Shown in pieces: positions 9,061 to 17,800 of a stretch of 50,623 bases of DNA. Position 1 is the stretch's first letter, and each line of letters opens with the position of its first letter. Position numbers and translations under genes: made by a program. This DNA comes from Lusitaniella coriacea LEGE 07157. GTDB taxonomy: Bacteria; Cyanobacteriota; Cyanobacteriia; Cyanobacteriales; Spirulinaceae. The stretch lies in the NCBI RefSeq assembly GCF_015207425.1, contig NZ_JADEWZ010000039.1:1-50623 (forward strand), read 5' to 3'. The notes below the pieces were generated by a model. That model ran no database searches. It saw only the letters and a program-made list of their open reading frames with translations, and had not been told where the DNA came from.

Positions 9061-10754
9061 AACCGATAGCTGGCACTAAAATAAAATCCATCGTCTTGTA
9101 AACTGGTTCCGCGATCGCGCACATTCACCAACGGCAGCGTAAAATCCAAACGTAGCGCAAGATTCTCCAACGGCGACCACAAAATCCCACTCCCTATCCC
9201 TGCAATGAATCGCTGTGACGGGAGTGTATTGGGATTGCCACTCCGATTCCACACCGTACCCATATCAAAAAAAGGCGCGAGTTGCACCACCGACTCACCC
9301 AACTCATTACTCACCAAAGTGATGCGATCTTCAATCGAGAAGCGAAACCCATTATCCCCAGAACGCGCATTTTGTCGAAACCCTCGCACCGACTGTCCCC
9401 CGCCAATAACAAACTGCTGCGAGGGAAGCAAGCTATCTGACGCGAGTTGCAAACTTCCCTGGACAAGCAATAAATTATTCGGACTCAAACGCTGTACGCG
9501 CTGCACCTGTCCCAACCAACTGAAAAAACGGCTATCAGGAGTGGGAGATTCATTTGTGGTTGCGCCCAAAATTCCCACGCCGAAATTAAACTGAGAACGA
9601 AACGCCCACGCCCCCGAAACGTCCCGTAGGGTATAATCCTGTCCGAAGCGAAAGACGCTCGTCGTGCTGCTGCCATCCGCCTCTGGCCCGATGCCAAAGG
9701 GGGTCGGTTGGTCGAAAACGAAGGTTTGACCATCCTTGTAGCTAAATCCCACCGAGAGGGCAAATTCCTCCCGTGGCGTGCGAATCAAGGGTTGGCGGAA
9801 ATTAATTTCGTACAGTCCCGAACTCCCATCGATATCAAACTCATCAAAAGGAGATTGGGTAATTTCATTCTTATCAATAACCGCGCGCAATCCCAACGTC
9901 CCTTCCATCGGGTTTAAGGGCATTTGGAAGCCAAAATCGCCAATTCTCGACCCCCCTGTGGTGGAACGGTGGAACGCCACAGACCAGGTTTCCCCCAATC
10001 CCGTTAAGTTGCGCGTAAAAATGCTGGCGCTGGCGCGCATCGAACCGATGCTAGGGGGAGAATAATTATTCACCGCCAGTTCGCCGCCAATCCGTCTCGC
10101 CTCATCCACCTCCACCACCAACACCGTTTCCCCGTCGGCTTCTCCCGGACGCAGATATGCATTTACGCTGTCGAATAAAGGGTTCGCGCGCAACAGGCGC
10201 AATTGGTCTTCTAGGGGGGTGCTTTGTAAGGGAAAAGTCGATCCTAAATTAACACGCGATCGCGCGTATTCGGGATTCAGATATCGCGTCCCTTCCACCT
10301 CAACCTCGCTCAATTTTCCTTCAATGACTTGAATTTGGATCGCGCCACGAATTTCTTGGTCGGGAAGCACTGCTGTAGAGTTGATATAGCCCGCGTTGAG
10401 GTAAAGTTGATTAATCGCCGCGATCGCCCGTTTGAGTTCTCCCAGCGTCACCGAACGCCCTTCTAGCGGTTCGAGAATCGGTGCAAAATCCGCTTCAGTA
10501 AAAACAGTACTTCCAAGAACCTCAATTTTCTCGACAACAAAGGTTGTTTCCTCTCCTTCGATGGGGGTGGGAACGGTTTCGGGAACGGGAAGAATTGGGT
10601 CGGTTTCAATCGGTTCTGGAAAAGGTTCTTCAGGAGGTTGAATAAAACGATCGCGGTTGGGGTCGGGATTGGGTTGCTGTGCGGCAACAGGACTCAATTC
10701 AACACACAATAATGCCGCAATTGCCGATCCTAAAACTAAACTCAATCTTTTCAT
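9057..10754 (-). CDS. TpsB outer-membrane translocator (ShlB/FhaC/HecB family)
   Basis: This is a 565-aa two-partner-secretion pore. It has a signal peptide (residues 1-26, ending 'SPVAAQQ'), a Pro/Glu-rich linker to about residue 65, two POTRA-like domains ('VEKIEVLGSTVFTEADF'; 'VIEGKLSEVEVEG'), and a 16-strand-type barrel from about 225 ending in the aromatic outer-membrane signature 'FYFSASYRF'. The conserved 'GGGQSVRGF' loop motif of the Omp85/TpsB superfamily is present. An upstream in-frame ATG at 10928 would add 58 residues translated from repeat DNA; the start at 10754 is preferred because GGAAGGAG stands just before it and the signal peptide begins there. The probable substrate gene lies upstream on the same strand, separated by a RAYT insertion. 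Confidence 0.92.
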   Translation of the reverse strand: MKRLSLVLGSAIAALLCVELSPVAAQQPNPDPNRDRFIQPPEEPFPEPIETDPILPVPETVPTPIEGEETTFVVEKIEVLGSTVFTEADFAPILEPLEGRSVTLGELKRAIAAINQLYLNAGYINSTAVLPDQEIRGAIQIQVIEGKLSEVEVEGTRYLNPEYARSRVNLGSTFPLQSTPLEDQLRLLRANPLFDSVNAYLRPGEADGETVLVVEVDEARRIGGELAVNNYSPPSIGSMRASASIFTRNLTGLGETWSVAFHRSTTGGSRIGDFGFQMPLNPMEGTLGLRAVIDKNEITQSPFDEFDIDGSSGLYEINFRQPLIRTPREEFALSVGFSYKDGQTFVFDQPTPFGIGPEADGSSTTSVFRFGQDYTLRDVSGAWAFRSQFNFGVGILGATTNESPTPDSRFFSWLGQVQRVQRLSPNNLLLVQGSLQLASDSLLPSQQFVIGGGQSVRGFRQNARSGDNGFRFSIEDRITLVSNELGESVVQLAPFFDMGTVWNRSGNPNTLPSQRFIAGIGSGILWSPLENLALRLDFTLPLVNVRDRGTSLQDDGFYFSASYRF

Positions 10755-10767
10755 TTTTCTCCTTCCT

Positions 10768-10850
10768 GTAGGTTGGGTTGAGGAACGAAACCCAACATTA
10801 TTATTTAATTTAACTTTTGTTGGGTTGCACTGCTGCTTAACACCAACTAA
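10768..10850. repeat. REP-like inverted repeat pair (GTAGGTTGGGTT family)
   Basis: GTAGGTTGGGTTGAGGAACG-type sequence at 10768-10797 faces a degraded inverse copy 'TGTTGGGTT...AACACCAACTA' at 10818-10849. The pair can fold back on itself and lies just upstream of the tpsB ribosome site. It belongs to the same family as the repeats flanking the RAYT gene. Confidence 0.75.
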
Positions 10851-10929
10851 TAATCGCTGAATTGTTTTAAATTTTGCGATCGCTCTACGCCAATTTCTGG
10901 ATTGAATAATGTTGGGTTGCGCTAGCACT

Positions 10930-11108
10930 CTAAGTACAGGACAAAAGTTGCTGCAAATTCAATTACGATCGAACGAGTAGGTTAAGTTGAGGCACGAAAT
11001 CCAACAGAGGCAAGACTTACACCCCTTTTGTTGGGTTTCGCTCTCGCTCAACACCAACCTACGAAAATACGTCATTGCTCGGGCATTTTATTTTTTGTCC
11101 TGTACAGA
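10930..11108. mobile_element. Candidate MITE with 13-bp inverted ends and 9-bp target duplication
   Basis: The ends carry the perfect inverted repeat GTACAGGACAAAA (10934-10946, and inverted at 11093-11105). They are flanked by the identical 9-mer GCTAGCACT at 10921-10929 and 11109-11117, a likely target-site duplication. No ORF fits inside the 179 bp. Removing the element and one 9-mer rebuilds a normal REP copy running from TGTTGGGTT to AACCCAACCTAC. The element itself carries another REP-like pair at about 10977-11062. Confidence 0.7.
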
Positions 11109-11136
11109 GCTAGCACTTAACCCAACCTACGAGATA

Positions 11137-11679
11137 TTACTCTTGTCCGATAATGGGAGAAAATTGCATCTCCTGATTGGAACCCCAATTTAGATCGTAA
11201 ATTTCCTTTTTAACATAACGGTGAAAACTCGAATATTGCCAATCTTTTGGACATTGTACCAAACCATGTTTAACAGGGTTGTAATGAATATATTCCACAT
11301 GATTGATAAAATCTTGTTCGTCTCGAATCTCATGCTCCCAAAAACGACGCTGCCAAACCATTTTTTCTTGCTTATTCTTCCGAGATTTTGTGATTGCCTC
11401 GCAAGGTTCATTCTCCAAATGACGGCTAAAATAACTCTTCAGCAAGCGCAAGCGAGTTGAGAAATTACTATCGCCCAAAGGTAATGTCAGAATACAGTGA
11501 AAATGGTCTGGTAGCACAACGCAAGACTCAATTTCACAAGGGTGTCGATGCAGTACATAGTGAAAAGCATCTCGCAACAAATCAACATTTTTGTGTAAAC
11601 CCAAAAAGCGTTTTCTGCTGTAAGTCACTACCGTAAAAAAATAAGTTCCACCTTCCGTTTTAGACCGCCGATATTCCAT
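11137..11679 (-). CDS. REP-associated tyrosine transposase (RAYT, Y1_Tnp/IS200-like)
   Basis: This 180-aa single-domain HUH nuclease belongs to the RAYT family, which handles REP palindromes in single-stranded form. Visible hallmarks are 'YFFTVVTYSRKRFL' at residues 13-26, the metal-binding HUH 'DHFHCI' with H59 and H61, 'WQRRFWEHEIRDEQDF' at 109-124, and the catalytic-tyrosine helix 'YIHYNPVKHGL' at 130-140. Length and motifs are intact, so it may be active. Repeats of one family bound it on both sides: a 55-bp tandem array begins six bases upstream of the start codon, and an interrupted REP lies just beyond the stop. It sits inside the tpsA-tpsB locus, in the same orientation. RAYTs are usually single-copy domesticated genes rather than free insertion sequences. 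Confidence 0.93.
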   Translation of the reverse strand: MEYRRSKTEGGTYFFTVVTYSRKRFLGLHKNVDLLRDAFHYVLHRHPCEIESCVVLPDHFHCILTLPLGDSNFSTRLRLLKSYFSRHLENEPCEAITKSRKNKQEKMVWQRRFWEHEIRDEQDFINHVEYIHYNPVKHGLVQCPKDWQYSSFHRYVKKEIYDLNWGSNQEMQFSPIIGQE

Positions 11680-11684
11680 AATTC

Positions 11685-11881
11685 GTAGGTTAGTTTTGAA
11701 CTTATGAAACCCAACAATTTCATCATTTCATCCTATCCCGTAGGTTGGGTTGAGGAACGAAACCCAACAATCTAATCACTTCATCCTACCTCCCGTAGGT
11801 TAGTTTTGAACTTATGAAACCCAACAATTTCATCATTTCATCCTATCCCGTAGGTTGGTGTTGAGGAACGAAACCCAACAA
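11685..11881. repeat. 55-bp tandem REP array (four units) next to RAYT
   Basis: Units start with GTAGGTT at 11685, 11740, 11795 and 11850, exactly 55 bp apart. Units 1 and 3 share 'TAGTTTTGAACTTATGAAAC'; units 2 and 4 share 'TTGAGGAACGAAACCCAACA'. So the array alternates two subtypes, which suggests that a 110-bp dimer was duplicated. The last unit decays after about 11881. A degraded half copy follows near 11900-11923. The array covers the expected promoter region of the RAYT gene. Confidence 0.88.
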
Positions 11882-11927
11882 TATTTTAAATTTAATTCTG
11901 TTGGGTCGCGCGATCGCTTAACCAAAT

Positions 11928-14900
11928 CTATGGGGAGACATTGATGATTGCTGTTAACCCCTCCGAGGTGCGCACAAAACCAACCGAAACCAACGGCAAA
12001 ACCTCCGCACCCAACTGCTCTTCAATCTCCCTTAAAAGATGCTGCCGAATCAACCGTTGATTCCCCAATAAACCGCTCAAATTCTCGCCACAATCCCGTA
12101 ACAAATCGCGAAGATTGATTGACAAATTACCTCCGCCGCTCCCCAATAACCACGCAATTTCCGGTAGCGCCTCCTCCAAAGACGACAGAACCGGGTCATT
12201 GGGAGAAATACACGCCAAGGCAACCTCCGAAATCTCCTGGGGTGGGGATTGGGGTTGCGGAATCGTGTTCGACTCCGGCGGTTCGGTGAGAGTGCGCGTG
12301 GGTTGCGTGGGTAGGGGCGCAATGCTTGCGTCCGGTGTGGGGGTTGGTGTAACCGTTGAATTTGTTGGCGTTACGGGTGTTGTAACCGTCGGTTCCACAT
12401 TCGTCAAATCGAAAGTTGCCCCCGTAATATTCGCCGCCGATGCCGTCACCTGATACGTGCCGCCGATATCGTTGGCGGTAAAAGGGTTTGTCACAATTCC
12501 ATTCGCATCCGTGGTCAGCGTCGCGCCATTGCCAAAACTCCCCGATGCACCGCTAGTGGGGGCAGCAAACGTCACATCTATCCCAGCAAAGGGATATGCC
12601 GTATTCGTAAACCCATCGGTCAATTGCACGCTCAACGGCGTTGCAAAAGCAGCATTGATATCCGCACTCTGAGGCGTTCCCGTCGGCACCAGGAGGTAAT
12701 CCGCCTCAAACGCGCCAATATCCACCGTTCCCCCAATAATTCGGTTTGCCCCCCGTTGGTCGGTAGTTGCACCTCCCGTTAAAGCATTGCTCCCCCCGTT
12801 GAGGGCGGGACTATCCGGGAGGAGAGCGTGAATTTGCGTTGTGCCGCCATAGTCACCCAAAGGGGCAATGCCGGGGTCGAGGGGGTTAGCCGCAGTGCCG
12901 ACGAGGGTGCTGGTAGTAAATAAACCGAGGGTGTCTTGCCCGATGAGGTTGTTGCCGGAGTCGTTGAAGATTGTGTTGGTTGCATTATTGCGTCCCACAT
13001 CCGGGTCGGCGGTGGTGGCAGTGTTGCCGGCAACGATAGTGTTGCCCAGGGTTGCGGCTGCCGCGTTCGCTACCCTCCCCTCGTTGAAAATGCCGCCACC
13101 GTTGCCACCAGTATTGCCCGAAATCGTACTCTCCGTCACAGTCAGCGTCGCCGCATTCGCTGCAATCCCAGAGTTAAAAATGCCACCGCCGCTGTTAGCA
13201 GTATTGCCCGAAATCGTACTCCCCGTCACAGTCACCGTCGCCGCATTCGCTGCACTCCCAGAGTTAAAAATGCCACCGCCGCTGTTAGCAGTATTGCCCG
13301 AAATCGTACTCTCCGTCACAGTCAGCGTCGCCGCATTCGCTGCAATCCCAGAGTTAAAAATGCCACCGCCGCTGTTAGCAGTATTGCCCGAAATCGTACT
13401 CCCCGTCACAGTCAGCGTCGCCGCATTCGCTGCACTCCCAGAGTTAAAAATGCCGCCGCCCGCGAAGTTAACCGTATTGCCCGAAATCGTACTCCCCGTA
13501 ACCGTCAGCGTCGCTACACTCGCTGCATCCCCACGGTTGTAAATGCCGCCGCCACTGAGGTTAGCAGTATTGCCCGAAATCGTACTCCCCGTAACCGCCA
13601 GCGTCCCCCGGTTGAGAATTGCCCCCCCATTCCGGGTTATAAACGCTCCCGCTGTCTGAGTACTCCCACTGCGCAGCGTCAAATTATTCAACCGCAAATC
13701 CGCTCCCCCAGATACATGGAAGATGCGGAAATTCGGGGCTGCTCCATCTCGCTCAATCGTCGCCCCAAACCCCTCAATCGTCAGGCTATTCCCCCCATCC
13801 GCCAGAATTGAGGGCAACCCATTGTCTCCATCGGTGTTGTTGTCAATTACCGTCAGCGTATATATTCCATTGGGGGTCAAGCGAATCGTATCCGCCTCTC
13901 CGTTTGCATTCGCTGTATTAATATCAGCAATCAACTCCGCCACTGTCGTTGCAGTGAAAACTTGCAGCGTCTGGTTATAACTCTCCAGAATTTCCTGCGC
14001 AAAAGGATTGCTCGCTTCAATTTCTCCCGTTGTCCTTTCTAAAACCCAATCTCCCCCTTGGATTGCACTCCCCGTCAACGTCGTACTCCCGGCAACATCC
14101 GCACCCGTCACATCAGCAATGCTATTGAGTAAAATGCTTCCCGACTCTCCCAACGCCGTTAAACAGGCATAAATCAGGATATCTGCACCCGGTGCTAAAT
14201 TACTCGCCCAGGACTGCATCTGCGTTTGATACTGCCCTACATTCTCACTGCTGACGAAGGCGTTCCCCAACCAAAATTCTCCCGCATTCCCTTCGGAGAG
14301 AATGTGCATCTTGTCAATGGGGTTAATTCCTTCTGTAGCTAAGGTTGCAGTTATTTTTTCAATGCCATTCTCCACGGGGGTCACAACGACTGTAGTCGTT
14401 CCCGGTTTCCCGCCGTAGAGAAACTGACTGTAGTCGGGAATTGTTGAATCGAGGAAAATGTAGGCGTTGGGTTCGCTGCCTGTTTTGGGAAAGAGGGTAA
14501 CGGTGGGGGCGCTGTAGGTTCCATCTCCCGTGCGAATGAGGGTCAGGGGATCTCCGATGGGAAGGACGCGATTGGCTGCTGCCAGGTTGACAGTGTTTCC
14601 TCGCACGTTCCCGGCGATAGTGACGTTGCCATCGGGGTTGAGAGTTGCACTCGAACCCGTTAAGCGAATGGTTCCGTTGTCGTCTACTTCTACTCCCGTC
14701 GCATCTCGCAGGTTGGGGTTGGTGAGGAGGCGAGGGAGGTCTACGGCTGAAATTCCACTCTCAATACTTTGGGGGGTGACTTCAATTCCCAGTACCATCC
14801 CCTCTTGATTGATTCTCACGGTTTTGCCTCCGGGAACTGCCGCGAGGGTGATATTTCCTCCGGCGTTGAGGGTTCCGGTGTTGAGGATGCTTCCCCCTAC

Positions 14901-15449
14901 AAGGGTAAGATTTTGTCCGTCTCCTAGAGTGAGGTTTGCGGTGTTGACGATGCTGCCGGGATTGGCACTGGCGAAGGCGAAACTGTTGGGTGTTCCGACG
15001 AGAGTTGAGTAATCGTTGTCTCCTGTGGCGTTAAAAAATCCGCCATTGAACCCAATGGCATCGGCGGTGGTGGCGGTGAAGTCTCCAGGGACGTTGATGC
15101 TGGCGTTCTGTCCGAAGACAAATCCTGCCGGATTCATGAGGAAGAGGTTGGAATTTCCTCCAGTAACGCTTATGAGTCCTTGAATAATTGAGGGGTTGCC
15201 GCCTGTGATTCTGCCGAGGATGTTTTGGATGTTGGGGGTGGAGAGGAAGTTGGCGATTTGGTTGGGGGAGAGTCCGAGTTCGCTGAAGGAGTGGAAGAGG
15301 TTTGCGCCTGCTTGGGTTCCCCCTGTGATGGTGTAGGTGTTGCCATTGTAGTTAACGAGGGTTCCGGTACCGTCGGGGGTGGGGGTGATGGTTTGGGAGA
15401 GTGCGGGAAGGGGAAGGAGGAGGGGGAGAAGTAGTGAGGGTTTAGTCAT
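11928..15449 (-). CDS. Large TpsA-like exoprotein: TPS domain, DUF4347, beta-helix repeats
   Basis: This 1173-aa secreted protein is the probable substrate of the TpsB at 9057-10754. Order: signal peptide (1-19); filamentous-hemagglutinin-type TPS secretion domain (about 20-250, with 'NLFLMNPAGFVFG'); DUF4347 (about 325-485, with 'ILIYACLTALGESG'); a right-handed beta-helix of 'TVTGSTISGNTA...GGGIFN' repeats (about 607-779, from near-identical 90/93-bp DNA units); a choice-of-anchor-Q-like segment ending 'DIGAFEADY'; an Ig-like segment; a Pro/Thr linker; and a conserved C-terminal 90 residues. It is probably a surface adhesin or matrix protein. A RAYT module separates it from tpsB, so co-transcription is doubtful. 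The reverse strand holds long false ORFs because of the repeats. Confidence 0.88.
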   Translation of the reverse strand: MTKPSLLLPLLLPLPALSQTITPTPDGTGTLVNYNGNTYTITGGTQAGANLFHSFSELGLSPNQIANFLSTPNIQNILGRITGGNPSIIQGLISVTGGNSNLFLMNPAGFVFGQNASINVPGDFTATTADAIGFNGGFFNATGDNDYSTLVGTPNSFAFASANPGSIVNTANLTLGDGQNLTLVGGSILNTGTLNAGGNITLAAVPGGKTVRINQEGMVLGIEVTPQSIESGISAVDLPRLLTNPNLRDATGVEVDDNGTIRLTGSSATLNPDGNVTIAGNVRGNTVNLAAANRVLPIGDPLTLIRTGDGTYSAPTVTLFPKTGSEPNAYIFLDSTIPDYSQFLYGGKPGTTTVVVTPVENGIEKITATLATEGINPIDKMHILSEGNAGEFWLGNAFVSSENVGQYQTQMQSWASNLAPGADILIYACLTALGESGSILLNSIADVTGADVAGSTTLTGSAIQGGDWVLERTTGEIEASNPFAQEILESYNQTLQVFTATTVAELIADINTANANGEADTIRLTPNGIYTLTVIDNNTDGDNGLPSILADGGNSLTIEGFGATIERDGAAPNFRIFHVSGGADLRLNNLTLRSGSTQTAGAFITRNGGAILNRGTLAVTGSTISGNTANLSGGGIYNRGDAASVATLTVTGSTISGNTVNFAGGGIFNSGSAANAATLTVTGSTISGNTANSGGGIFNSGIAANAATLTVTESTISGNTANSGGGIFNSGSAANAATVTVTGSTISGNTANSGGGIFNSGIAANAATLTVTESTISGNTGGNGGGIFNEGRVANAAAATLGNTIVAGNTATTADPDVGRNNATNTIFNDSGNNLIGQDTLGLFTTSTLVGTAANPLDPGIAPLGDYGGTTQIHALLPDSPALNGGSNALTGGATTDQRGANRIIGGTVDIGAFEADYLLVPTGTPQSADINAAFATPLSVQLTDGFTNTAYPFAGIDVTFAAPTSGASGSFGNGATLTTDANGIVTNPFTANDIGGTYQVTASAANITGATFDLTNVEPTVTTPVTPTNSTVTPTPTPDASIAPLPTQPTRTLTEPPESNTIPQPQSPPQEISEVALACISPNDPVLSSLEEALPEIAWLLGSGGGNLSINLRDLLRDCGENLSGLLGNQRLIRQHLLREIEEQLGAEVLPLVSVGFVRTSEGLTAIINVSP
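13111..13629. repeat. Intragenic 90/93-bp tandem repeats in tpsA
   Basis: The 10-mer GTATTGCCCG recurs at 13111, 13201, 13291 and 13381 (90-bp steps), then at 13474 and 13567 (93-bp steps). The first four units are nearly identical, with alternating variants (CTCC/CCCC and ATCCC/CTCCC). Each encodes one beta-helix coil. Units of this kind readily gain and lose copies. Confidence 0.92.
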
Positions 15450-15662
15450 GATGATTGGGGAAATATAGACGACAATGAATAGCTATTTCCTAGGATTCCC
15501 TTTTTCCTTGAGTGTGCGCACACTTTGGTGCAAAGATAGCACGGAGTTGGAGTTTGCAAATTGGCATCTCTCAATCCATAAGGCACATTCAATTTTGGAG
15601 CAATTTCAAGATGACTCATTACTGAACAAGGTTGTTGAGGTGCGCGATCGCGTAACCTAAAT

Positions 15663-16154
15663 CTACAAACCTGAATGATAGTCTCCCGATTTTCCTCCGG
15701 TTTTACTCACTAAATAAATGGCTTCAATATGCATGGATTTATCAAGGGCTTTCGCCATGTCGTATAGGGTTAATGCCGCGATAGAAACGGCGGTGAGGGC
15801 TTCCATTTCTACGCCGGTTTCGGCTTTTGTGGTGACGGAGGCTTGAATGTCGTAGCCGGGGAGTTGAGGATTGGCGTTGAGTTGAATTTCAATTTTGTGT
15901 AAAGGGAGGGGGTGACACAAGGGGATGAGTTGGGCGGTTTGTTTGGCTGCCATAATTCCGGCGATTCGGCTGGTGGCGAGTACGTCGCCTTTGGGGGTGT
16001 TGCCTGCTTCGATGGCGGCAAAGGCGGCTGGGGTCATGCGGATGCGTCCTGCTGCAACGGCTTGTCGCCGCGTGGGGGTTTTGGGGGAGACATCGACCAT
16101 TTGTGCTTGTCCTTGGGAATCGAGGTGAGTCAATTTTTGAGGAAGGTCTTGCAT
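15663..16154 (-). CDS. moaC: Cyclic pyranopterin monophosphate synthase MoaC
   Basis: MoaC converts the MoaA product to cyclic pyranopterin monophosphate, the first stage of molybdenum cofactor synthesis. The 163-aa product has the full set of motifs: '[18 protein letters not shown]' at the N-terminus, '[25 protein letters not shown]', '[28 protein letters not shown]', and the Gly/Lys tail 'KTGGKSGDY'. The ATG at 16154 gives a normal family length; an ATG at 16196 would add 14 residues and come within 12 bases of the divergent tRNA gene. No other moa gene is in the window. Confidence 0.95.
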   Translation of the reverse strand: MQDLPQKLTHLDSQGQAQMVDVSPKTPTRRQAVAAGRIRMTPAAFAAIEAGNTPKGDVLATSRIAGIMAAKQTAQLIPLCHPLPLHKIEIQLNANPQLPGYDIQASVTTKAETGVEMEALTAVSIAALTLYDMAKALDKSMHIEAIYLVSKTGGKSGDYHSGL

Positions 16155-16207
16155 TTTTTGTTTGCTTTGGGTTATAGTTATGAACTGTTGACTCAAATCA
16201 ACATTTA

Positions 16208-16281
16208 GGGCTTGTAGCTCAGCGGATTAGAGCGTGTGGCTACGGACCACAAGGTCGGGGGTTCGAATCCCTCCAGGCTCA
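16208..16281 (+). tRNA. tRNA-Arg (anticodon ACG)
   Basis: This is a 74-nt cloverleaf. The acceptor stem GGGCTTG pairs with CAGGCTC (two G-U pairs), with discriminator A. The D-arm is TAGCTCAGCGGATTAGAGC, the anticodon stem TGTGG/CCACA has loop CTACGGA (anticodon ACG), and the T-arm is GGGGGTTCGAATCCCTCC. CCA is not encoded. It is divergent from moaC and followed by a strong terminator. Confidence 0.97.
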
Positions 16282-16286
16282 TTAGA

Positions 16287-16321
16287 GGAGATGCTAGTTT
16301 TAGCATCTCCTTCTTTTTTTT
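16287..16321 (+). terminator. Rho-independent terminator after tRNA-Arg
   Basis: A 10-bp stem GGAGATGCTA/TAGCATCTCC with loop GTTT (16287-16310) is followed by TTCTTTTTTTT. Confidence 0.93.
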
Positions 16322-16504
16322 AGGAATATCTCAAGAGAGATAGCGCTACAAAGTTAAGAGTACACAATTTCACCAGCCATATAACCTATAGCTGGTGGGC
16401 GATGTCCTAAGATTTGTGCGTAGTGCTATAAGCTATTCTCCGCGTCACCGTGTCTCTCCTTCCCCGCGTCTCCCTCAGCCTACAAGATCGAGATTGACGA
16501 ACAA

Positions 16505-17800
16505 CTAAGTTTTTAGGGCGTAAAAGTCTTGACCGCGCCCTGTGGCAAAGCGCCAAGAACTGAGGAAATCTTTGTTAATGCGAGAGATAAATACCAGAAG
16601 CGCGATCGCGGCTAAAATAGCGGAGAGGAAGTACAAATTGCGATAGCCGATGGGTTCTGCAAGAAAGCCTAAAATGGGTCCCGCGATCGCCATTCCTAAA
16701 TCAAAACCACCAATACAAATAGAATAAACCAAACCCCGTTCGTCGATGGCAGAACGATCGGACATGAGCGCGATCGCCATTGGCACGATTGTACCCGCTC
16801 CCGCTCCTTCAAAAAACGCTGCGATTAAAAATGCTTGGGGACTCTGTGCGTAGGAGAGTAGCACCATTGAAATGCCGTAACAGACTAAACTTCCACTAAT
16901 AAAAATACCGCGTCCGTAGCGGTCGGATGCGCGTCCTGTGAGGACACGAGAGATAAAGCTCGCGATCGCGGCAACCGCATAAAATAGTCCTACATTGAGA
17001 TCGAGCTGAATTTCCTCAATAAAGAGCGGCAAAAACGAGATCAGCGTCCCAAAAATCAATCCCACGCATAACATTACACTCGTCGGTGTCAGCAATGCTG
17101 GATGTTTCAATCGCTGCAACAACTTTTTCGGACGCAAAGCAGAATCTCGCGCAACTTTCGTCTCAAGCTTCGGTGTCTCTCCCACTTGGGATGCTAAAAC
17201 AAACGCCAAAATTCCTGCAATTCCAGACAGAACAAACACCGTTGTATAGCCTGCTGCTTCGGCAACATAACCGCCAACCATTGGACCCAGCGCCATTCCC
17301 ACAGGAATCACCAAACTCATATAACTAATTAACTCGCCGCGCTGCTTTGCCGGAGATAAGTCCACCACCCAAGCACTATAACCCGTGGTAAATGCAGCAA
17401 TACTAATGCCATGAAATGCCCGCAGCGCCATCAATCCAGGAATCGAATGGAAATATAGATAGCCAAAGGGCGCAATCCCGGACACAATTGTGCCAATGAG
17501 TACGACGATTTTACGCCCGCGCCGATCCGCCATCTGTCCTAACGAACTTCTAAACATCAGCAGTCCAATAGCAAAACACCCCATCACAAAGCCTACCTGG
17601 GACTGTACCGACAGCAGCAGCGATGTATTCCAGGAACCCAACGCAAAGGTTAAGGAACGTTCTCCCGCACTCATTACCTTGATGTAGGAGGGAAGAACGG
17701 GCAATAGGGCGGTTAAGCTCAACCAAAACGACAGACCCGCCACAAATAGCAGGAATAAATTTTGCAACTTTTGTCGTTCGAGGGTTTTAAAAACTTTCAC
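16505..17800 (-). CDS. MFS transporter (DHA1-like)
   Basis: This 431-aa protein has about 12 hydrophobic segments. The MFS motif 'GQMADRRGRKIVVLIG' sits in the loop after helix 2, with a related 'GRASDRYGRGIFISG' after helix 8 in the second half. The arrangement fits drug:H+ antiporter-1 type exporters common in cyanobacteria. The substrate is unknown. The reading frame opens with GTG at 17800, preceded by a weak purine-rich stretch. It stands alone, with repeat-bearing spacers on both sides. Confidence 0.88.
   Translation of the reverse strand: MKVFKTLERQKLQNLFLLFVAGLSFWLSLTALLPVLPSYIKVMSAGERSLTFALGSWNTSLLLSVQSQVGFVMGCFAIGLLMFRSSLGQMADRRGRKIVVLIGTIVSGIAPFGYLYFHSIPGLMALRAFHGISIAAFTTGYSAWVVDLSPAKQRGELISYMSLVIPVGMALGPMVGGYVAEAAGYTTVFVLSGIAGILAFVLASQVGETPKLETKVARDSALRPKKLLQRLKHPALLTPTSVMLCVGLIFGTLISFLPLFIEEIQLDLNVGLFYAVAAIASFISRVLTGRASDRYGRGIFISGSLVCYGISMVLLSYAQSPQAFLIAAFFEGAGAGTIVPMAIALMSDRSAIDERGLVYSICIGGFDLGMAIAGPILGFLAEPIGYRNLYFLSAILAAIALLVFISRINKDFLSSWRFATGRGQDFYALKT

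Noticed and set aside
11685-11881. Regularly spaced repeats that could look like a CRISPR array
   Set aside because: The repeated unit fills the whole 55-bp period, so there are no unique spacers, and no cas genes are near.
12868-13811. Long plus-strand ORFs (224 and 291 aa) with internal repeats
   Set aside because: They are antisense shadows of the 90/93-bp repeats in tpsA; repeat length divisible by three keeps all frames open.
15475-15660. 61-aa plus-strand ORF between tpsA and moaC
   Set aside because: No ribosome site and no recognisable family; lies in a short divergent/convergent spacer.
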